Positions 1 to 11,258 of a stretch of 64,000 nucleotides of DNA are shown here, one piece after another (within the stretch, counting starts at the first letter, position 1; the number at the start of each line of letters is the position of its first letter). Source of the stretch: Bradyrhizobiaceae bacterium (lineage in GTDB: Bacteria; Pseudomonadota; Alphaproteobacteria; Rhizobiales; Xanthobacteraceae); contig RXJJ01000002.1 of assembly GCA_003963145.1 (NCBI GenBank), positions 62,001 through 126,000 of the forward strand. Reading direction: 5' to 3'. Under the pieces are notes generated by a model. It saw only the letters and a list, made by a program, of their open reading frames with translations. It searched no databases and had not been told where the DNA came from. The position numbers and the translations under genes are program-made.

Positions 1-2647
<2,647 letters not shown>

Positions 2648-2665
2648 ACAAGGGTTTTTGCGAAC

Positions 2666-2687
2666 GTCGTCCCCGCAGCGGGGATGA
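2666..2687. repeat. Short palindrome between comEC and lexA
   Basis: The core TCCCCGC-A-GCGGGGA (2669-2683) is a perfect odd palindrome flanked by imperfectly matching CGTCG and ATGACCG. It lies between the convergent stop codons of comEC and lexA. It resembles the GTCGTCCCCGC... dispersed palindromes of this bacterial group more than a terminator, since neither side has a T tract. A similar but decayed sequence occurs near 20306. Confidence 0.4.
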
Positions 2688-2708
2688 CCGTAAAACTTGT
2701 ATCGTGTT

Positions 2709-3413
2709 TCAATATTTCCGGTACAGCCCGATCAGCTTGCCCTGGATACGCACGCGGTTCGGCGGCAGGATGCGGACCTCGTAGGCGGCGTTGGCGGGCT
2801 CGAGCGCGATCGACGCGCCCTTGCGACGGAAGCGTTTCAGCGTGGCTTCTTCCTCGTCGATCAGGGCGACGACGATGTCGCCGGAATCCGCGCCTTCGCT
2901 TTTCTGGATCAGGACGGTGTCGCCGTCGAGAATACCGGCCTCGACCATCGAGTCGCCGCGCACTTCGAGCGCGTAATGTTCGCCCGCGCCGAGCATGTCG
3001 GGCGGCACGCTGATGGTGTGGCTGCGGGTCTGCAGGGCCTCGATCGGGGTGCCGGCGGCGATGCGGCCCATCACCGGCACGGCGACCGGATGCTCGCCGT
3101 TGTCCTCGATGGTGGCGGGCGTGCTGCGGACCTTGCCGAGGCTGCCGTCGATCACGCTCGGGGTGAAACCGCGCCGCGCGCTTGCTGCGCCGTGGGCGGT
3201 TTCGGGAAGCTTGATGACCTCGATGGCGCGGGCGCGGTTGGCGAGGCGGCGGATGAAGCCGCGCTCCTCGAGCGCAGTGATCAGGCGATGGATGCCGGAC
3301 TTGGACCGCAAATCCAGCGCATCCTTCATCTCGTCGAAGGAGGGGGGAACGCCGGCCTCCTTCAGCCGCTCATTGATGAACCGCAGCAGTTCGAGTTGTT
3401 TGCGTGTCAGCAT
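2709..3413 (-). CDS. lexA: LexA SOS repressor
   Basis: Repressor of the SOS regulon; RecA filaments trigger its self-cleavage. The 234-residue protein has the N-terminal winged helix-turn-helix (about 1-70) and the C-terminal S24 peptidase domain. The cleavage site is Ala120-Gly121 (in [10 protein letters not shown]), the nucleophile Ser155 (in RGDSMVE) and the general base Lys193 (in ATLKRF). I chose the ATG at 3413 because [13 protein letters not shown] is the normal LexA N-terminus; the frame is open to 3557 but that extension is unlike LexA. The alphaproteobacterial SOS box lies about 140 bases upstream, consistent with autoregulation. Identity is certain. Confidence 0.97.
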   Translation of the reverse strand: MLTRKQLELLRFINERLKEAGVPPSFDEMKDALDLRSKSGIHRLITALEERGFIRRLANRARAIEVIKLPETAHGAASARRGFTPSVIDGSLGKVRSTPATIEDNGEHPVAVPVMGRIAAGTPIEALQTRSHTISVPPDMLGAGEHYALEVRGDSMVEAGILDGDTVLIQKSEGADSGDIVVALIDEEEATLKRFRRKGASIALEPANAAYEVRILPPNRVRIQGKLIGLYRKY

Positions 3414-3524
3414 CTCTGGTCGTCCCCGATCCCCTGATGGCGGGCTCTGACGAGCCCTGGCCTTTGCGAACGGCGCGGCAATCCAAAGCCCCGCCGTGCG
3501 GTCATTTAATGTGCGACTCGTTCG

Positions 3525-3565
3525 AAACAAATCATGAACGAACACTATATGTTCCATATGTGTTC
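3525..3565. promoter_or_regulatory. LexA (SOS) box upstream of lexA
   Basis: A perfect alphaproteobacterial LexA-binding direct repeat GTTC-CATATGT-GTTC is at 3551-3565, read on the plus strand. A second, one-mismatch copy GTTC-ATGATTT-GTTT is read on the minus strand at 3539-3525. Both lie in the gap upstream of lexA and no other gene start is nearer on either strand, so autoregulation of lexA is the natural reading. Binding to the second half-perfect copy is only inferred. Confidence 0.82.
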
Positions 3566-3659
3566 CGCAACGGTTAAATTCGGGTGAACGGCGCGGGGCG
3601 AGGTCGGAATTTATGGACGCTGACGCTTTTGCGTATGGTCAGCGCCGGTCCAGCCGTTC

Positions 3660-4043
3660 TCAGGAGATGGTCCGGATCAAGTGCAGACCCGCGAACAGCG
3701 CCGCGATCGACAGGACGACTGAGGCCGCGATATAGGCTGCCGCCGCCGCCAGTTCGCCCCGCTCCATCAGGAAGGCGGTGTCGAGCGAGAAGGTCGAAAA
3801 CGTGGTGAAGCCGCCGCAGATGCCGACCGTGAGAAAGACACGCGCGACCTGCGGCAGATCCCATCTGAGCGCGAACGATTCCACGAACACGCCGATCAGG
3901 AACGAGCCCGTGACATTGATGATCAGCGTGCCCCAGGGAAAATCCAGTCCGAACAGTTTTCCCGAACCGATGCCGACGAGATAACGCGCGACCGAGCCGA
4001 ATGCACCGCCGACAGCGACGGCGAGGATGAGTTGAAGATTCAA
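3660..4043 (-). CDS. crcB: CrcB fluoride ion channel
   Basis: Small four-helix membrane protein of the CrcB/Fluc family, a dual-topology fluoride channel that lets cytoplasmic fluoride leave the cell. The family stretches GGAFGSVARYLVG, GTLIINVTGSFLIG and GICGGFTTFSTFS are all present and four hydrophobic segments span the protein. I chose the TTG start at 4043, which overlaps the stop of the preceding gene as TTGA and has AAAAGGA seven bases upstream; an ATG at 4070 is in frame but has no ribosome binding site. It forms a two-gene unit with the 60-residue membrane protein, downstream of a fluoride riboswitch, which fixes its role. The module sits between moeA and lexA, genes that are usually adjacent in rhizobia. 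Confidence 0.95.
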   Translation of the reverse strand: MNLQLILAVAVGGAFGSVARYLVGIGSGKLFGLDFPWGTLIINVTGSFLIGVFVESFALRWDLPQVARVFLTVGICGGFTTFSTFSLDTAFLMERGELAAAAAYIAASVVLSIAALFAGLHLIRTIS

Positions 4044-4222
4044 TGCGTGTTCCTTTTCGAGGTCAGCCATTCGGCGAGGCCGGTGAACACGCCGAACAGC
4101 AGGGTGAGATAGACGATTTCACGCGGCGCATCGAACACATGCGCGGCGATGGCGACGAGCCAGATCGCGCCTGTCAGCCAGAGCGCGATCGAAAGTGAAG
4201 CGGGAAGCGGACTTTTCTTCAT
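4040..4222 (-). CDS. Small two-helix membrane protein of the fluoride operon
   Basis: A 60-residue protein with two predicted membrane helices (about residues 9-28 and 36-53) and a basic tail (TSKRNTH). It does not match a family I can name. The start ATG at 4222 follows AAGGGG with six bases of spacing, and that ribosome binding site lies inside a small hairpin. Its stop overlaps the crcB start, so the two are translationally coupled and are both under the fluoride riboswitch. A role in fluoride export or in assembly of CrcB is inferred from position only; it could equally be a separate small transporter-associated protein. Confidence 0.72.
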   Translation of the reverse strand: MKKSPLPASLSIALWLTGAIWLVAIAAHVFDAPREIVYLTLLFGVFTGLAEWLTSKRNTH

Positions 4223-4227
4223 CGTTC

Positions 4228-4297
4228 GCCCCTTCGGTGAGGGGCAACGGACCGGCGGGCGCAAATCTCCTACCGGCGCGTTGCGCCCGGTAGGAGT
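4228..4297 (-). promoter_or_regulatory. Expression platform of the fluoride riboswitch
   Basis: Two hairpins lie between the aptamer and the first gene. The longer one (4267-4296) pairs CTCCTACC with GGTAGGAG, then GGCGC with GCGCC around a three-base loop; its 5' arm, read on the minus strand, uses the CTCCTAC that is also the 3' end of the aptamer, so the two structures compete. The second (4228-4245) pairs GCCCCT with AGGGGC and buries the ribosome binding site of the 60-residue gene. No T tract follows either, which points to translational control rather than intrinsic termination. Confidence 0.7.
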
Positions 4298-4353
4298 CAT
4301 CAGCTTCGAGCATGATGCCCGCGGCGGTTATCGGGGGACTCCATCCCCATCGA
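4290..4353 (-). ncRNA. Fluoride riboswitch (crcB motif) aptamer
   Basis: Read on the minus strand, the leader carries the conserved parts of the crcB motif in order: GATGGGGATGGAGTCCCC (stem with the GATGG element), CGATAACCGCC, then a variable hairpin, and the highly conserved 3' segment GCTGATGACTCCTAC. The spacing of these parts matches the fluoride aptamer, and the downstream genes encode a CrcB fluoride channel, which is the standard target. Assignment rests on motif reading, not a covariance search. Confidence 0.88.
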
Positions 4354-4534
4354 CTGTCAGATGACGCTACGCCGGTTTCTTTCGATCGGCAAGCACGTGG
4401 CTTTGCCCGGGTCGCGCCGAAACGCGGGCGATCCCATGGCTGGCTTGCACCGGCGATGCGTTGTCAAAGCTGTTCATGAATTCGCGCACATGCGCGGCGC
4501 ACAAAGCAGGGCGCCTCGCGGCAGAAACCGCCCG

Positions 4535-5764
4535 CTAGCCCGGCAGCCGCAGCACGTCGCAGCGCTCGCCGGCCTTCGCGGCGGGAGCGTCTGGCGCGCG
4601 AACGATCAGGGCATTGGCGGCGGCGAGATTTCCCAGCAGGGAGGAATCCTGATTGCCGATCACGGCGACCGTCTCAAGGCCGTCCTCCCGCACGGCAAGA
4701 CGCGCGCGCAGATATTCCTGCCGGTGATCGTTCCCCGGGAGATCGTGCGCGAGGATCGCGCTTCCCATCACATGATGGATCTCGCTGCGGCCGGACAGCG
4801 CGCGGATCAGCGGTACGCCGAAAATGTAGGTGCAGACATAGGACGACACCGGATTGCCCGGCACCCCGATCACGCGCATCGGTCCGAGGTGGCCGTTCAT
4901 CATCGGCTTGCCGGGGCGCAGCGCGATCTGCCAGAACGTCATCTCGACGCCTTCGGATTCCAGCGCGCGTTTCACCACGTCATGATCGCCGACCGACGCG
5001 CCGCCGGTGGAAATGAGAATATCAGCCTTCGCCGCGACCGCCTTGCGGATTGCGCGGGCCGTGTCTTCCACGGTGTCGCGCGCAAGGCCTAGATCGATCG
5101 TTTGCGCGCCCTCGCTTTCGGCGAGCGCACGCAGCGCGTAGGCGTTGGAAAAAACGATCTGTCCCGGTGCGGCTTTTTCGCCCGGCATCACCAGTTCGTC
5201 GCCGGTCGCAAGGAGGGCGACTTTCGGGCGGCGATAAACCGGCAGGGCCGGATGGTTCATGCTGGCGGCGAGCGACAGCGCCCGGTCGTTGAGGCGGGTG
5301 CCTTTTTTCAGAAGCACGTCGCCTTCGCGAAAATCGATTCCGGCGTGGCGGATGTGGCGCGGTGTCGCGGCGTCGACATTGACGACGATGGTGTCGCCGT
5401 CGCGGGTGACGTTTTCCTGAATGACGATATGGTTCGCGCCCGGCGGCACCACGCCGCCGGTGAAGATACGCACCGCTTCGCCGTCATTCAGTGTCTTGCC
5501 GAACGGCGCGCCGGCGGCGGCTTCGCCGATCACCGTCAGCCGTGCGTCTTTTTTTGCATCGTCGAAGCGCACCGCATAGCCGTCCATCGCCGACATGTCG
5601 GCGGGCGGCTGGGTGCGCGCGGCGGGGACGTCGCGCGACAGCGTGCGGTGGTGCGCGCTCCACAGATCGGCGGTTTCCTCGCCGAGCGGCTGCGCGCCCG
5701 CGAGCACGGCCGCCAGCGCGTCGGCCACTGGCGTCAGCGTTTTTCTCGGCCTGTCACTTTTCAT
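4535..5764 (-). CDS. moeA: Molybdopterin molybdotransferase MoeA
   Basis: Inserts molybdate into adenylylated molybdopterin in the last steps of molybdenum cofactor synthesis; cytoplasmic. The 409-residue length is normal. The N-terminal domain has [10 protein letters not shown], the typical MoeA signature, and the central MPT-binding domain has the loop [13 protein letters not shown] followed by the PGKPMMNG and GVPGNPVSS stretches. The chosen ATG at 5764 overlaps the end of moaC by 11 bases, so the two are coupled; a TTG 36 bases further upstream is also in frame. It is the last gene of the trpD-trpC-moaC-moeA run. Confidence 0.96.
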   Translation of the reverse strand: MKSDRPRKTLTPVADALAAVLAGAQPLGEETADLWSAHHRTLSRDVPAARTQPPADMSAMDGYAVRFDDAKKDARLTVIGEAAAGAPFGKTLNDGEAVRIFTGGVVPPGANHIVIQENVTRDGDTIVVNVDAATPRHIRHAGIDFREGDVLLKKGTRLNDRALSLAASMNHPALPVYRRPKVALLATGDELVMPGEKAAPGQIVFSNAYALRALAESEGAQTIDLGLARDTVEDTARAIRKAVAAKADILISTGGASVGDHDVVKRALESEGVEMTFWQIALRPGKPMMNGHLGPMRVIGVPGNPVSSYVCTYIFGVPLIRALSGRSEIHHVMGSAILAHDLPGNDHRQEYLRARLAVREDGLETVAVIGNQDSSLLGNLAAANALIVRAPDAPAAKAGERCDVLRLPG

Positions 5765-6239
5765 GCTTGTAGGGGCCGGATTTGCCGCCGGATTTTTCAA
5801 GAAGCCGGATGCCTTCGATATGCACGCCGCGCTCCGCCGCCTTGATCATGTCGTAAACCGTGAGACACGCGACCGACACGGCGGTCAGCGCCTCCATCTC
5901 GACGCCGGTCGGACCCGTGACCTTCACGCTCGCCTCGACACGGCAGCCAGGCAGCTTCGCGTCAGGCGTGATATCGACAGTGACCTTCGACAGCGCGAGC
6001 GGATGGCACAGCGGAATAAGATCGGAGGTGCGCTTGGCCGCCATGATCCCGGCGACGCGCGCGGTGCCGAGCACGTCGCCCTTCTTGGCGTTGCCGCTCT
6101 CGATGAGCGCCAGCGTGTCCTTGCTCATCAGCACGTACCCTTCGGCGACGGCGACTCGCTCGGTCGCCTCCTTGCCGGAGACGTCCACCATCCGCGCCTC
6201 GCCCTTGGCGTCGATATGGGTGAGGGATTTGTTCGTCAT
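5754..6239 (-). CDS. moaC: Cyclic pyranopterin monophosphate synthase MoaC
   Basis: Converts 3',8-cyclo-GTP to cyclic pyranopterin monophosphate in molybdenum cofactor synthesis. The 161-residue protein shows the active-site stretches [13 protein letters not shown] and [13 protein letters not shown], with the conserved KAAERG near the C-terminus. Its ATG overlaps the trpC stop as TGATG, and its end overlaps moeA, so translation is tightly coupled through the run. The presence of a molybdenum cofactor pair directly after tryptophan genes is a long-conserved rhizobial arrangement and not a metabolic pathway in itself. Confidence 0.97.
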   Translation of the reverse strand: MTNKSLTHIDAKGEARMVDVSGKEATERVAVAEGYVLMSKDTLALIESGNAKKGDVLGTARVAGIMAAKRTSDLIPLCHPLALSKVTVDITPDAKLPGCRVEASVKVTGPTGVEMEALTAVSVACLTVYDMIKAAERGVHIEGIRLLEKSGGKSGPYKHEK

Positions 6240-7060
6240 CAGCGCGTCGCCGAGGCGCGTTGCGGTGCCTCGCGCGTAACGAGCGTCCGCGTTGCGGCCG
6301 TGACGTCGGCCTGCCGCATCAGGCTCTCGCCGACGAGGAAGGTGCTCATGCCGACCTTTTCAAGCCGCGCGATGTCGGCGGGAGTGTAGATGCCGCTCTC
6401 GCCGACCATGATCCGGTCCTTCGGAATCAGCGGCGCGAGCTGCTCGCTGGTCGTTAAAGTGGTTTCGAAAGTGCGCAGGTTGCGGTTGTTGACGCCGACA
6501 AGCGGCGATTTCAGCTTAAGGGCACGTTCAAGTTCATCCTGATTGTGAACTTCAAGCAGTACATCCATTCCGTAAGCCAAAGCCGCGTCCTCGATATCGC
6601 GCGCGGTGGCATCGTCGAGCGCCGCCATGATGATCAGGATGCAGTCCGCGCCATGCGCGCGCGCTTCAACCACCTGATAGGTGTCGTACATGAAGTCCTT
6701 GCGCAGCACCGGCAGCTTCACCGCCGCGCGCGCCGCCACCATGAAGTCCATGTGGCCCTGAAAGGACGGCGTGTCGGTCAGGACGGACAGGCAGGTCGCG
6801 CCGCCCTCCTGATAGGCGAGGGCGAGGGCGGGGGGATCGAAATCGGCGCGGATCAGGCCCTTCGACGGCGATGCCTTCTTGACCTCGGCGATCAGCGCGA
6901 TATCGCCGCGCGCAATCGTTGCGCGGATCGCGTGGATAAAGCCGCGCGGCGGCGCGGCCATCTTCGCCCGCGTCTCGACTTCGCTGAACGGATGCGCCTG
7001 CTTCGCCGCGGCGATTTCCGCGCGCTTGTAGGTTTCGATCTTGGTGAGAATGTCCGACAA
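6239..7060 (-). CDS. trpC: Indole-3-glycerol phosphate synthase
   Basis: Closes the indole ring in tryptophan synthesis, converting CdRP to indole-3-glycerol phosphate. A 273-residue TIM-barrel protein, not fused to trpF. Family motifs include [12 protein letters not shown] near residue 57, VLRKDFM and VGVNNRNL, and the phosphate-binding VGESGI. The start is a TTG at 7060 with GAGGA eight bases upstream; its product [16 protein letters not shown] matches the family N-terminus, so the rare start is likely real. A palindromic repeat separates it from trpD. Confidence 0.96.
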   Translation of the reverse strand: MSDILTKIETYKRAEIAAAKQAHPFSEVETRAKMAAPPRGFIHAIRATIARGDIALIAEVKKASPSKGLIRADFDPPALALAYQEGGATCLSVLTDTPSFQGHMDFMVAARAAVKLPVLRKDFMYDTYQVVEARAHGADCILIIMAALDDATARDIEDAALAYGMDVLLEVHNQDELERALKLKSPLVGVNNRNLRTFETTLTTSEQLAPLIPKDRIMVGESGIYTPADIARLEKVGMSTFLVGESLMRQADVTAATRTLVTREAPQRASATR

Positions 7061-7080
7061 GGGGATGTCCTCAAAGTTTT

Positions 7081-7154
7081 GTCATTGCGAGGAACTGAGC
7101 GGCGAAGCAATCGGGCTTTCGCGGTCTGGATTGCTTTGCTGCGTTCGCAATGAC
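7081..7154. repeat. REP-like palindromic element between trpD and trpC
   Basis: A 74-base imperfect inverted repeat with outer arms GTCATTGCGA and TCGCAATGAC and inner arms around GCGGCGAAGCAATC and GATTGCTTTGCTGC. It lies in the 107-base gap between trpD and trpC. It has the look of the dispersed GTCATTGCGAGGAGC palindromes common in this group. As RNA it would fold into a long hairpin that could influence the trpD/trpC expression ratio. Confidence 0.7.
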
Positions 7155-7167
7155 GAACCTAATGGCC

Positions 7168-8181
7168 TCATTTGTTCGATATCGCAACCAGCTGTTTCAA
7201 CCGCTCGGCAGCGGCGCCAGTGTCGAGTGACTTGGCTCCGAGCGCAACACCTTCCTTCAGGTTCCTCACCCTGCCTGCGACGACCAGCGCCGCGGCCGCG
7301 TTCGCCAGCGCCACGTTGCGGTAGGCTCCCGGCTTGCCCTCCAGCACCGAGCGCAGCGCCGCTGCGTTCACCTGCGCGTCGCCGCCCGCAAGCTCGGCGG
7401 TGGAGTTGCGCGGCAATCCGGTGTCTTCCGGCGCAATCTCGAACGTCCGCACCGTCCCGTTCTCGAGTGCGGCGGCGTAGGTCGGCCCGGCGAGCGTGAT
7501 CTCGTCGAGACCGTCCGAGCCGTGAACGATCCACGCCGAGGTCGCGCCGAGATTCTTCAGGACATGCGCCAGCGGCTCGACCCAGTGTTTTGCGAACACG
7601 CCGATCATCTGCCGCGTCACGCCGGCGGGATTGGAGAGGGGGCCGAGCAGATTGAAGATCGTGCGGGTGCCGAGTTCGACGCGCGTGGGACCCACATTCT
7701 TGATCGCCGGATGATGCGCGGGCGCGAACATGAAGCCGATCCCCGCCTCATTGATGCAGCGCCCGACCTGCTCGGGCGACAGATCGATGTTGACGCCGAG
7801 CGCGGCGAGCACGTCCGCTGCGCCGGAGCGCGAACTCATCGCCCGGTTGCCATGCTTGGCGACGGTGACGCCGGTGCCCGCGAGAATGAAGGCGGCGCAA
7901 GTCGAAACGTTCACCGAGCCCGAGCCGTCGCCGCCGGTGCCGACGATGTCCACCGCGTCCGCTGGAGCGCTGACGCGCAGCATCCGCCCGCGCATCGCCA
8001 TCACCGCACCGGTGATTTCATCGACCGTTTCGCCGCGCACCCGCAGCGCCATCAGCAGACCGCCGATCTGCGACGGCGTGGCGTTGCCTGCCATCACCTG
8101 ACCGAACGCGTCCGCAGCCTCGTCGCGGGAGAGCGAGGCGCCGGTGGCGAGCTTCCCGATGATGGCCCTGAAGTCGCTCAT
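7168..8181 (-). CDS. trpD: Anthranilate phosphoribosyltransferase
   Basis: Transfers phosphoribosyl from PRPP to anthranilate, the second step of tryptophan synthesis. The 337-residue length is normal for the unfused enzyme. The PRPP-binding loop [14 protein letters not shown] is present near residue 80, with [17 protein letters not shown] and the [10 protein letters not shown] stretch further on. The N-terminal helical bundle starts [14 protein letters not shown]. It is preceded closely by the ppiD-like gene (33 bases) in the same direction, so a shared transcript is possible. Confidence 0.97.
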   Translation of the reverse strand: MSDFRAIIGKLATGASLSRDEAADAFGQVMAGNATPSQIGGLLMALRVRGETVDEITGAVMAMRGRMLRVSAPADAVDIVGTGGDGSGSVNVSTCAAFILAGTGVTVAKHGNRAMSSRSGAADVLAALGVNIDLSPEQVGRCINEAGIGFMFAPAHHPAIKNVGPTRVELGTRTIFNLLGPLSNPAGVTRQMIGVFAKHWVEPLAHVLKNLGATSAWIVHGSDGLDEITLAGPTYAAALENGTVRTFEIAPEDTGLPRNSTAELAGGDAQVNAAALRSVLEGKPGAYRNVALANAAAALVVAGRVRNLKEGVALGAKSLDTGAAAERLKQLVAISNK

Positions 8182-8214
8182 GACGGATCGAAACTTTCGG
8201 CGGACGAGGCGCTG

Positions 8215-10119
8215 TTACTGGGTGGCGGCGCCCGTCGCGGTGGCGAACGCGCTCTGGTTGATCTTCACGCCGATCTCGTTTTCCAGATACGCGACATATT
8301 CGGCGATCTGTTCGTTGACCATGCTGCTCTGAAGCGTGTCCTTGAGCTTTTTGACCTCGTCGGATGCAAGGTCAGCCGTCGGCGTCGTGATGGCGGTGAC
8401 GCGGAACACGATGCGGTCGCTGGCATTGCCGCCCTCGGTCTGCGCCGCGACGTCCTTGGGCGTGCGGAAGACGGCCTCGACCGCGCGCTCGGGCAGGCCG
8501 GGCACGGTGGCGGAGCGCTTGAACGGCGCGGTGGTCTCGACCTTGGCACCGATGCCTGCCGTCTCGGCCGCGAGCGTCGAGCCCTTGTTGAGCTTCTCGA
8601 CCATGTCATCGGCCTTGGTCCGGAGACGCGCGGCGATCTGCTCGTCGCGCCAGCGCGCGATCGCCTGATCCTTCACCTCATCGAGCGTCCGCTCGCGCGA
8701 GGGCGTGACGCCGAGCACGTCGAACCAGATTTCGCCGCCATTGTAATTGATTGGATCGTTATCGACGCCGACATTGCTGGCGAAGGCCTGCGAGATCAGG
8801 TCGACCCCTTGCGGCAGCCCTTCGACCGGCTTGCCGTCCGGGCCGCGGCCGGAACGGTCCACCGCCTGAACGGTGAGGGCGTTGAGACCGAATTTCTGGC
8901 CCACTTCGGCGATGTTGGAGCCGCCGCTGCGCTCGTCCTCGACCTTGTTGCGGATGTCCTGGAATTCGGCGCGGGCACGGTCGGTCGCGGTCAGCGACTT
9001 GATCTTGTCGGCGAGGCTCTCATAGGTCGGCGTCGTGCCGGGCTCGATTTTCGTCACTTTCAGAAGCGCGTTGGCGAGCGCGCCCTTGACCGGCTGGCTC
9101 ACTTCGTTGAGCGGCAGCGCGAACGCGGCGTCCGCGATCGCCGTATCGCCGATGCTCTTTTTGGCGACGAGGCCGAGATCGGTGTCCGCGGCCGACAGTT
9201 TCATCTCCTTGGCGAGATCCTCGAACGACAGTCCGGCCGCGATCCTGTCGCGAGCGGCCCTGGCCGCTTCCGGCGTCGGAAAGGAAATCTGCAGCACGTT
9301 GCGCTTTTCCGGCGTGGCATAGCGGTCCTTGTCACGCTCGAAAATCTTGCGCGCGTCCTCGTCCGAGACCACGATCTTTTTCGCGATCGCCTCGGGCGTC
9401 ACAACGAGCAGGGCGATCTTGCGATATTCCGGGGCGCGGAACAGAGCCTTGTTCTCATCGAAGAATGCTTTCAGCACCTCGGGCGAGGGATCGTCGATCT
9501 TGCCGGCCTGTGCCGCGCCGAGCGTGACGAATTCGACGGTGCGCTGTTCGTCCTGATAGCGCGTCAGCGCATCGATCTGGGTTTTGGTGGGGTTGGCGTC
9601 GGCGGTGAAACTGCCGACCAGCTGACGGCGCAGCATGCTGCGCCGTATTTCGGAAACGTAGCGCGGCTCGTTGTAGCCGGATTGGCGCAGCGTATAGGCG
9701 AACAGCTGCGGACTGAACTTGCCGTCGGGACCGGCGAAATTCGGATCGGCCTGGATCACGCGCGCCACCTCGGCGTCGGACGCCGCAAGTCCGAGTCTGC
9801 GGGCCTGTTCGTCCAGCGTGGTTTCGGCGACCACCTGTTGCAGCACCTGACGGTCGATGCCGAAGGCGCGCGCCTGCTCGCTCGTGAGCGGCCGGCCGGC
9901 CTGACGGCTGATCTGCTGCAGGCGGTCGGTGTAAAGCTGGCGGAACTGCTCGGCCGAAATCTCGGTGCCGCCGATGGTCGCCAGACTCGACGATCCATAG
10001 CCCTTGAAAATGTCGGCGATGCCCCACAGGCCGAAGCTGACAATCAGGATGCCGAACATGACCGACATGATGGTCTTGCCGATCCAGTTACGTGAGGCGG
10101 TGCGCATTCCTCGAAGCAT
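8215..10119 (-). CDS. ppiD: PpiD-like periplasmic peptidyl-prolyl isomerase
   Basis: Membrane-anchored foldase that helps newly exported proteins fold. The 634-residue protein has one N-terminal membrane anchor (about 13-32, IMSVMFGILIVSFGLWG), a SurA-N-like chaperone region (about 35-170), and a parvulin-like domain (about 245-350) with YATPEKRNVLQISF at its start. The C-terminal part continues the chaperone fold. The order ppiD-trpD is also seen in related rhizobia. Parvulin domains of this type are often inactive as isomerases; I cannot judge activity by eye. The start ATG is at 10119; an ATG at 10107 is an alternative. Confidence 0.9.
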   Translation of the reverse strand: MLRGMRTASRNWIGKTIMSVMFGILIVSFGLWGIADIFKGYGSSSLATIGGTEISAEQFRQLYTDRLQQISRQAGRPLTSEQARAFGIDRQVLQQVVAETTLDEQARRLGLAASDAEVARVIQADPNFAGPDGKFSPQLFAYTLRQSGYNEPRYVSEIRRSMLRRQLVGSFTADANPTKTQIDALTRYQDEQRTVEFVTLGAAQAGKIDDPSPEVLKAFFDENKALFRAPEYRKIALLVVTPEAIAKKIVVSDEDARKIFERDKDRYATPEKRNVLQISFPTPEAARAARDRIAAGLSFEDLAKEMKLSAADTDLGLVAKKSIGDTAIADAAFALPLNEVSQPVKGALANALLKVTKIEPGTTPTYESLADKIKSLTATDRARAEFQDIRNKVEDERSGGSNIAEVGQKFGLNALTVQAVDRSGRGPDGKPVEGLPQGVDLISQAFASNVGVDNDPINYNGGEIWFDVLGVTPSRERTLDEVKDQAIARWRDEQIAARLRTKADDMVEKLNKGSTLAAETAGIGAKVETTAPFKRSATVPGLPERAVEAVFRTPKDVAAQTEGGNASDRIVFRVTAITTPTADLASDEVKKLKDTLQSSMVNEQIAEYVAYLENEIGVKINQSAFATATGAATQ

Positions 10120-10360
10120 GGAGCCAATCTTGCGTTGATGTGTCTGGGAAGGCCCGGAACGCTATCGCAGCGGCGTCACCGGAATGGTGGCCTCATATAA
10201 AACGGCGGCAGTTCCCCCGCAACCGCAACGGGGGCGGCGCTTTGAAGCGGTTCATGCGTTCGCATCCTTTTCGTGCGCGCCATGTGGAAAGGCCCGAGGT
10301 GAACTGGCTTCGGCGCGGTGCCTCTGCTAGCGCAGAAAGCACGGGGAATGAGGACATCGG

Positions 10361-11119
10361 ATGACCACAAGGGCACGCCCGCTGATTGCGGGGAACTGGA
10401 AGATGAACGGGCTGACGGGGTCGCTTGCGGAACTCGACGCCATCATCGCCGGCTCGTCAGCCGTAGCGGACCGCGCCGACCTTCTGATCTGCCCGCCCGC
10501 CACGCTGGTCGCCGCCTTTGCCGCTCGCGCTAAGGGGACGGCCGTGATGATCGGCGGGCAGGACTGTCACCCCGAGCCGTGCGGAGCCCATACCGGCGAT
10601 ATCGCGGCCGAGATGCTCAAGGATGCCGGAGCCTCGTTTGTCATTGTCGGCCACTCCGAACGGCGGGCCGACCACCACGAGACCGACGAGCTGGTGCGGC
10701 AAAAGACGCTGGCGGCCTGGCGGGCCGGGCTTGTCGCCATCGTCTGTGTCGGGGAAACCGGAGCGGAACGGGATGCCGGACAGACGCTGGATGTGGTCGG
10801 GCGGCAAATCGAACGCTCCGTTCCGGATGGCGCCCGGACGGAAAGCCTCGTCGTGGCCTACGAGCCGGTCTGGGCGATCGGGACGGGGGTCACACCGACG
10901 ACATCAGATGTTGAGCAAATTCATGCATTTATATGCCTAAAGTTAAGCAAAAAGATGAAGAACTCCGGGGAGTCATCTAAAATTCTGTATGGCGGATCAG
11001 TAAAGCCTAGTAATTGTAACGAGTTACTTTGCATCTCTCATGTAAATGGTGCGCTGGTTGGCGGAGCCAGCCTGAAATCCTCTGACTTTCTTGCGATTGC
11101 CGCCGCCGCTCCCAAATAG
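10361..11119 (+). CDS. tpiA: Triosephosphate isomerase with AT-rich 3' patch
   Basis: Interconverts dihydroxyacetone phosphate and glyceraldehyde 3-phosphate. The 252-residue TIM barrel is complete: Asn12 and Lys14 (AGNWKMNG), catalytic His98 (VGHSERR), catalytic Glu168 ([11 protein letters not shown]), and the phosphate-binding YGGSVKPSN and GALVGGASL. Residues about 180-246 (10898-11098) are written in strikingly AT-rich codons (TTA, AGT, TGT, AAT, ATA) quite unlike the first two thirds of the gene, and the last six codons return to GC-rich usage. The protein sequence of the patch stays a normal TIM sequence, so this looks like partial gene replacement rather than an insertion. Divergent from the ppiD gene across a 241-base gap. 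Confidence 0.96.
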   Translation: MTTRARPLIAGNWKMNGLTGSLAELDAIIAGSSAVADRADLLICPPATLVAAFAARAKGTAVMIGGQDCHPEPCGAHTGDIAAEMLKDAGASFVIVGHSERRADHHETDELVRQKTLAAWRAGLVAIVCVGETGAERDAGQTLDVVGRQIERSVPDGARTESLVVAYEPVWAIGTGVTPTTSDVEQIHAFICLKLSKKMKNSGESSKILYGGSVKPSNCNELLCISHVNGALVGGASLKSSDFLAIAAAAPK

Positions 11120-11148
11120 GTCCGGGAAACGGCGCGGACGTCGCGCCA

Positions 11149-11173
11149 TGCGGGGGTGACAACACCCCCCGCA
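11149..11173 (+). other. GC-rich hairpin between tpiA and secG
   Basis: TGCGGGGGTG at 11149-11158 pairs with CACCCCCCGCA at 11163-11173 around a short ACAA-type loop. It could end the tpiA transcript or shape the secG leader. There is no T tract, so I do not call it an intrinsic terminator. Confidence 0.45.
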
Positions 11174-11258
11174 ACGTGTAGAGACCGCGCAACTTCAACA
11201 ACTCCGCAAGCATCGCCTGGCCGGCCGTCCGGCGGTGGTGGCTTGCGACGGAAACATC

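Noticed and set aside
4535-5800. Longer moeA start at 5800
   Set aside because: A TTG giving twelve unconserved residues inside moaC; the ATG at 5764 gives a better start and a normal coupled overlap.
7522-10095. An 857-codon open frame on the plus strand opposite trpD and the ppiD-like gene
   Set aside because: It lies antisense to two well-recognised genes, has a His/Arg/Asp-rich composition typical of GC-rich shadow frames and matches no family.
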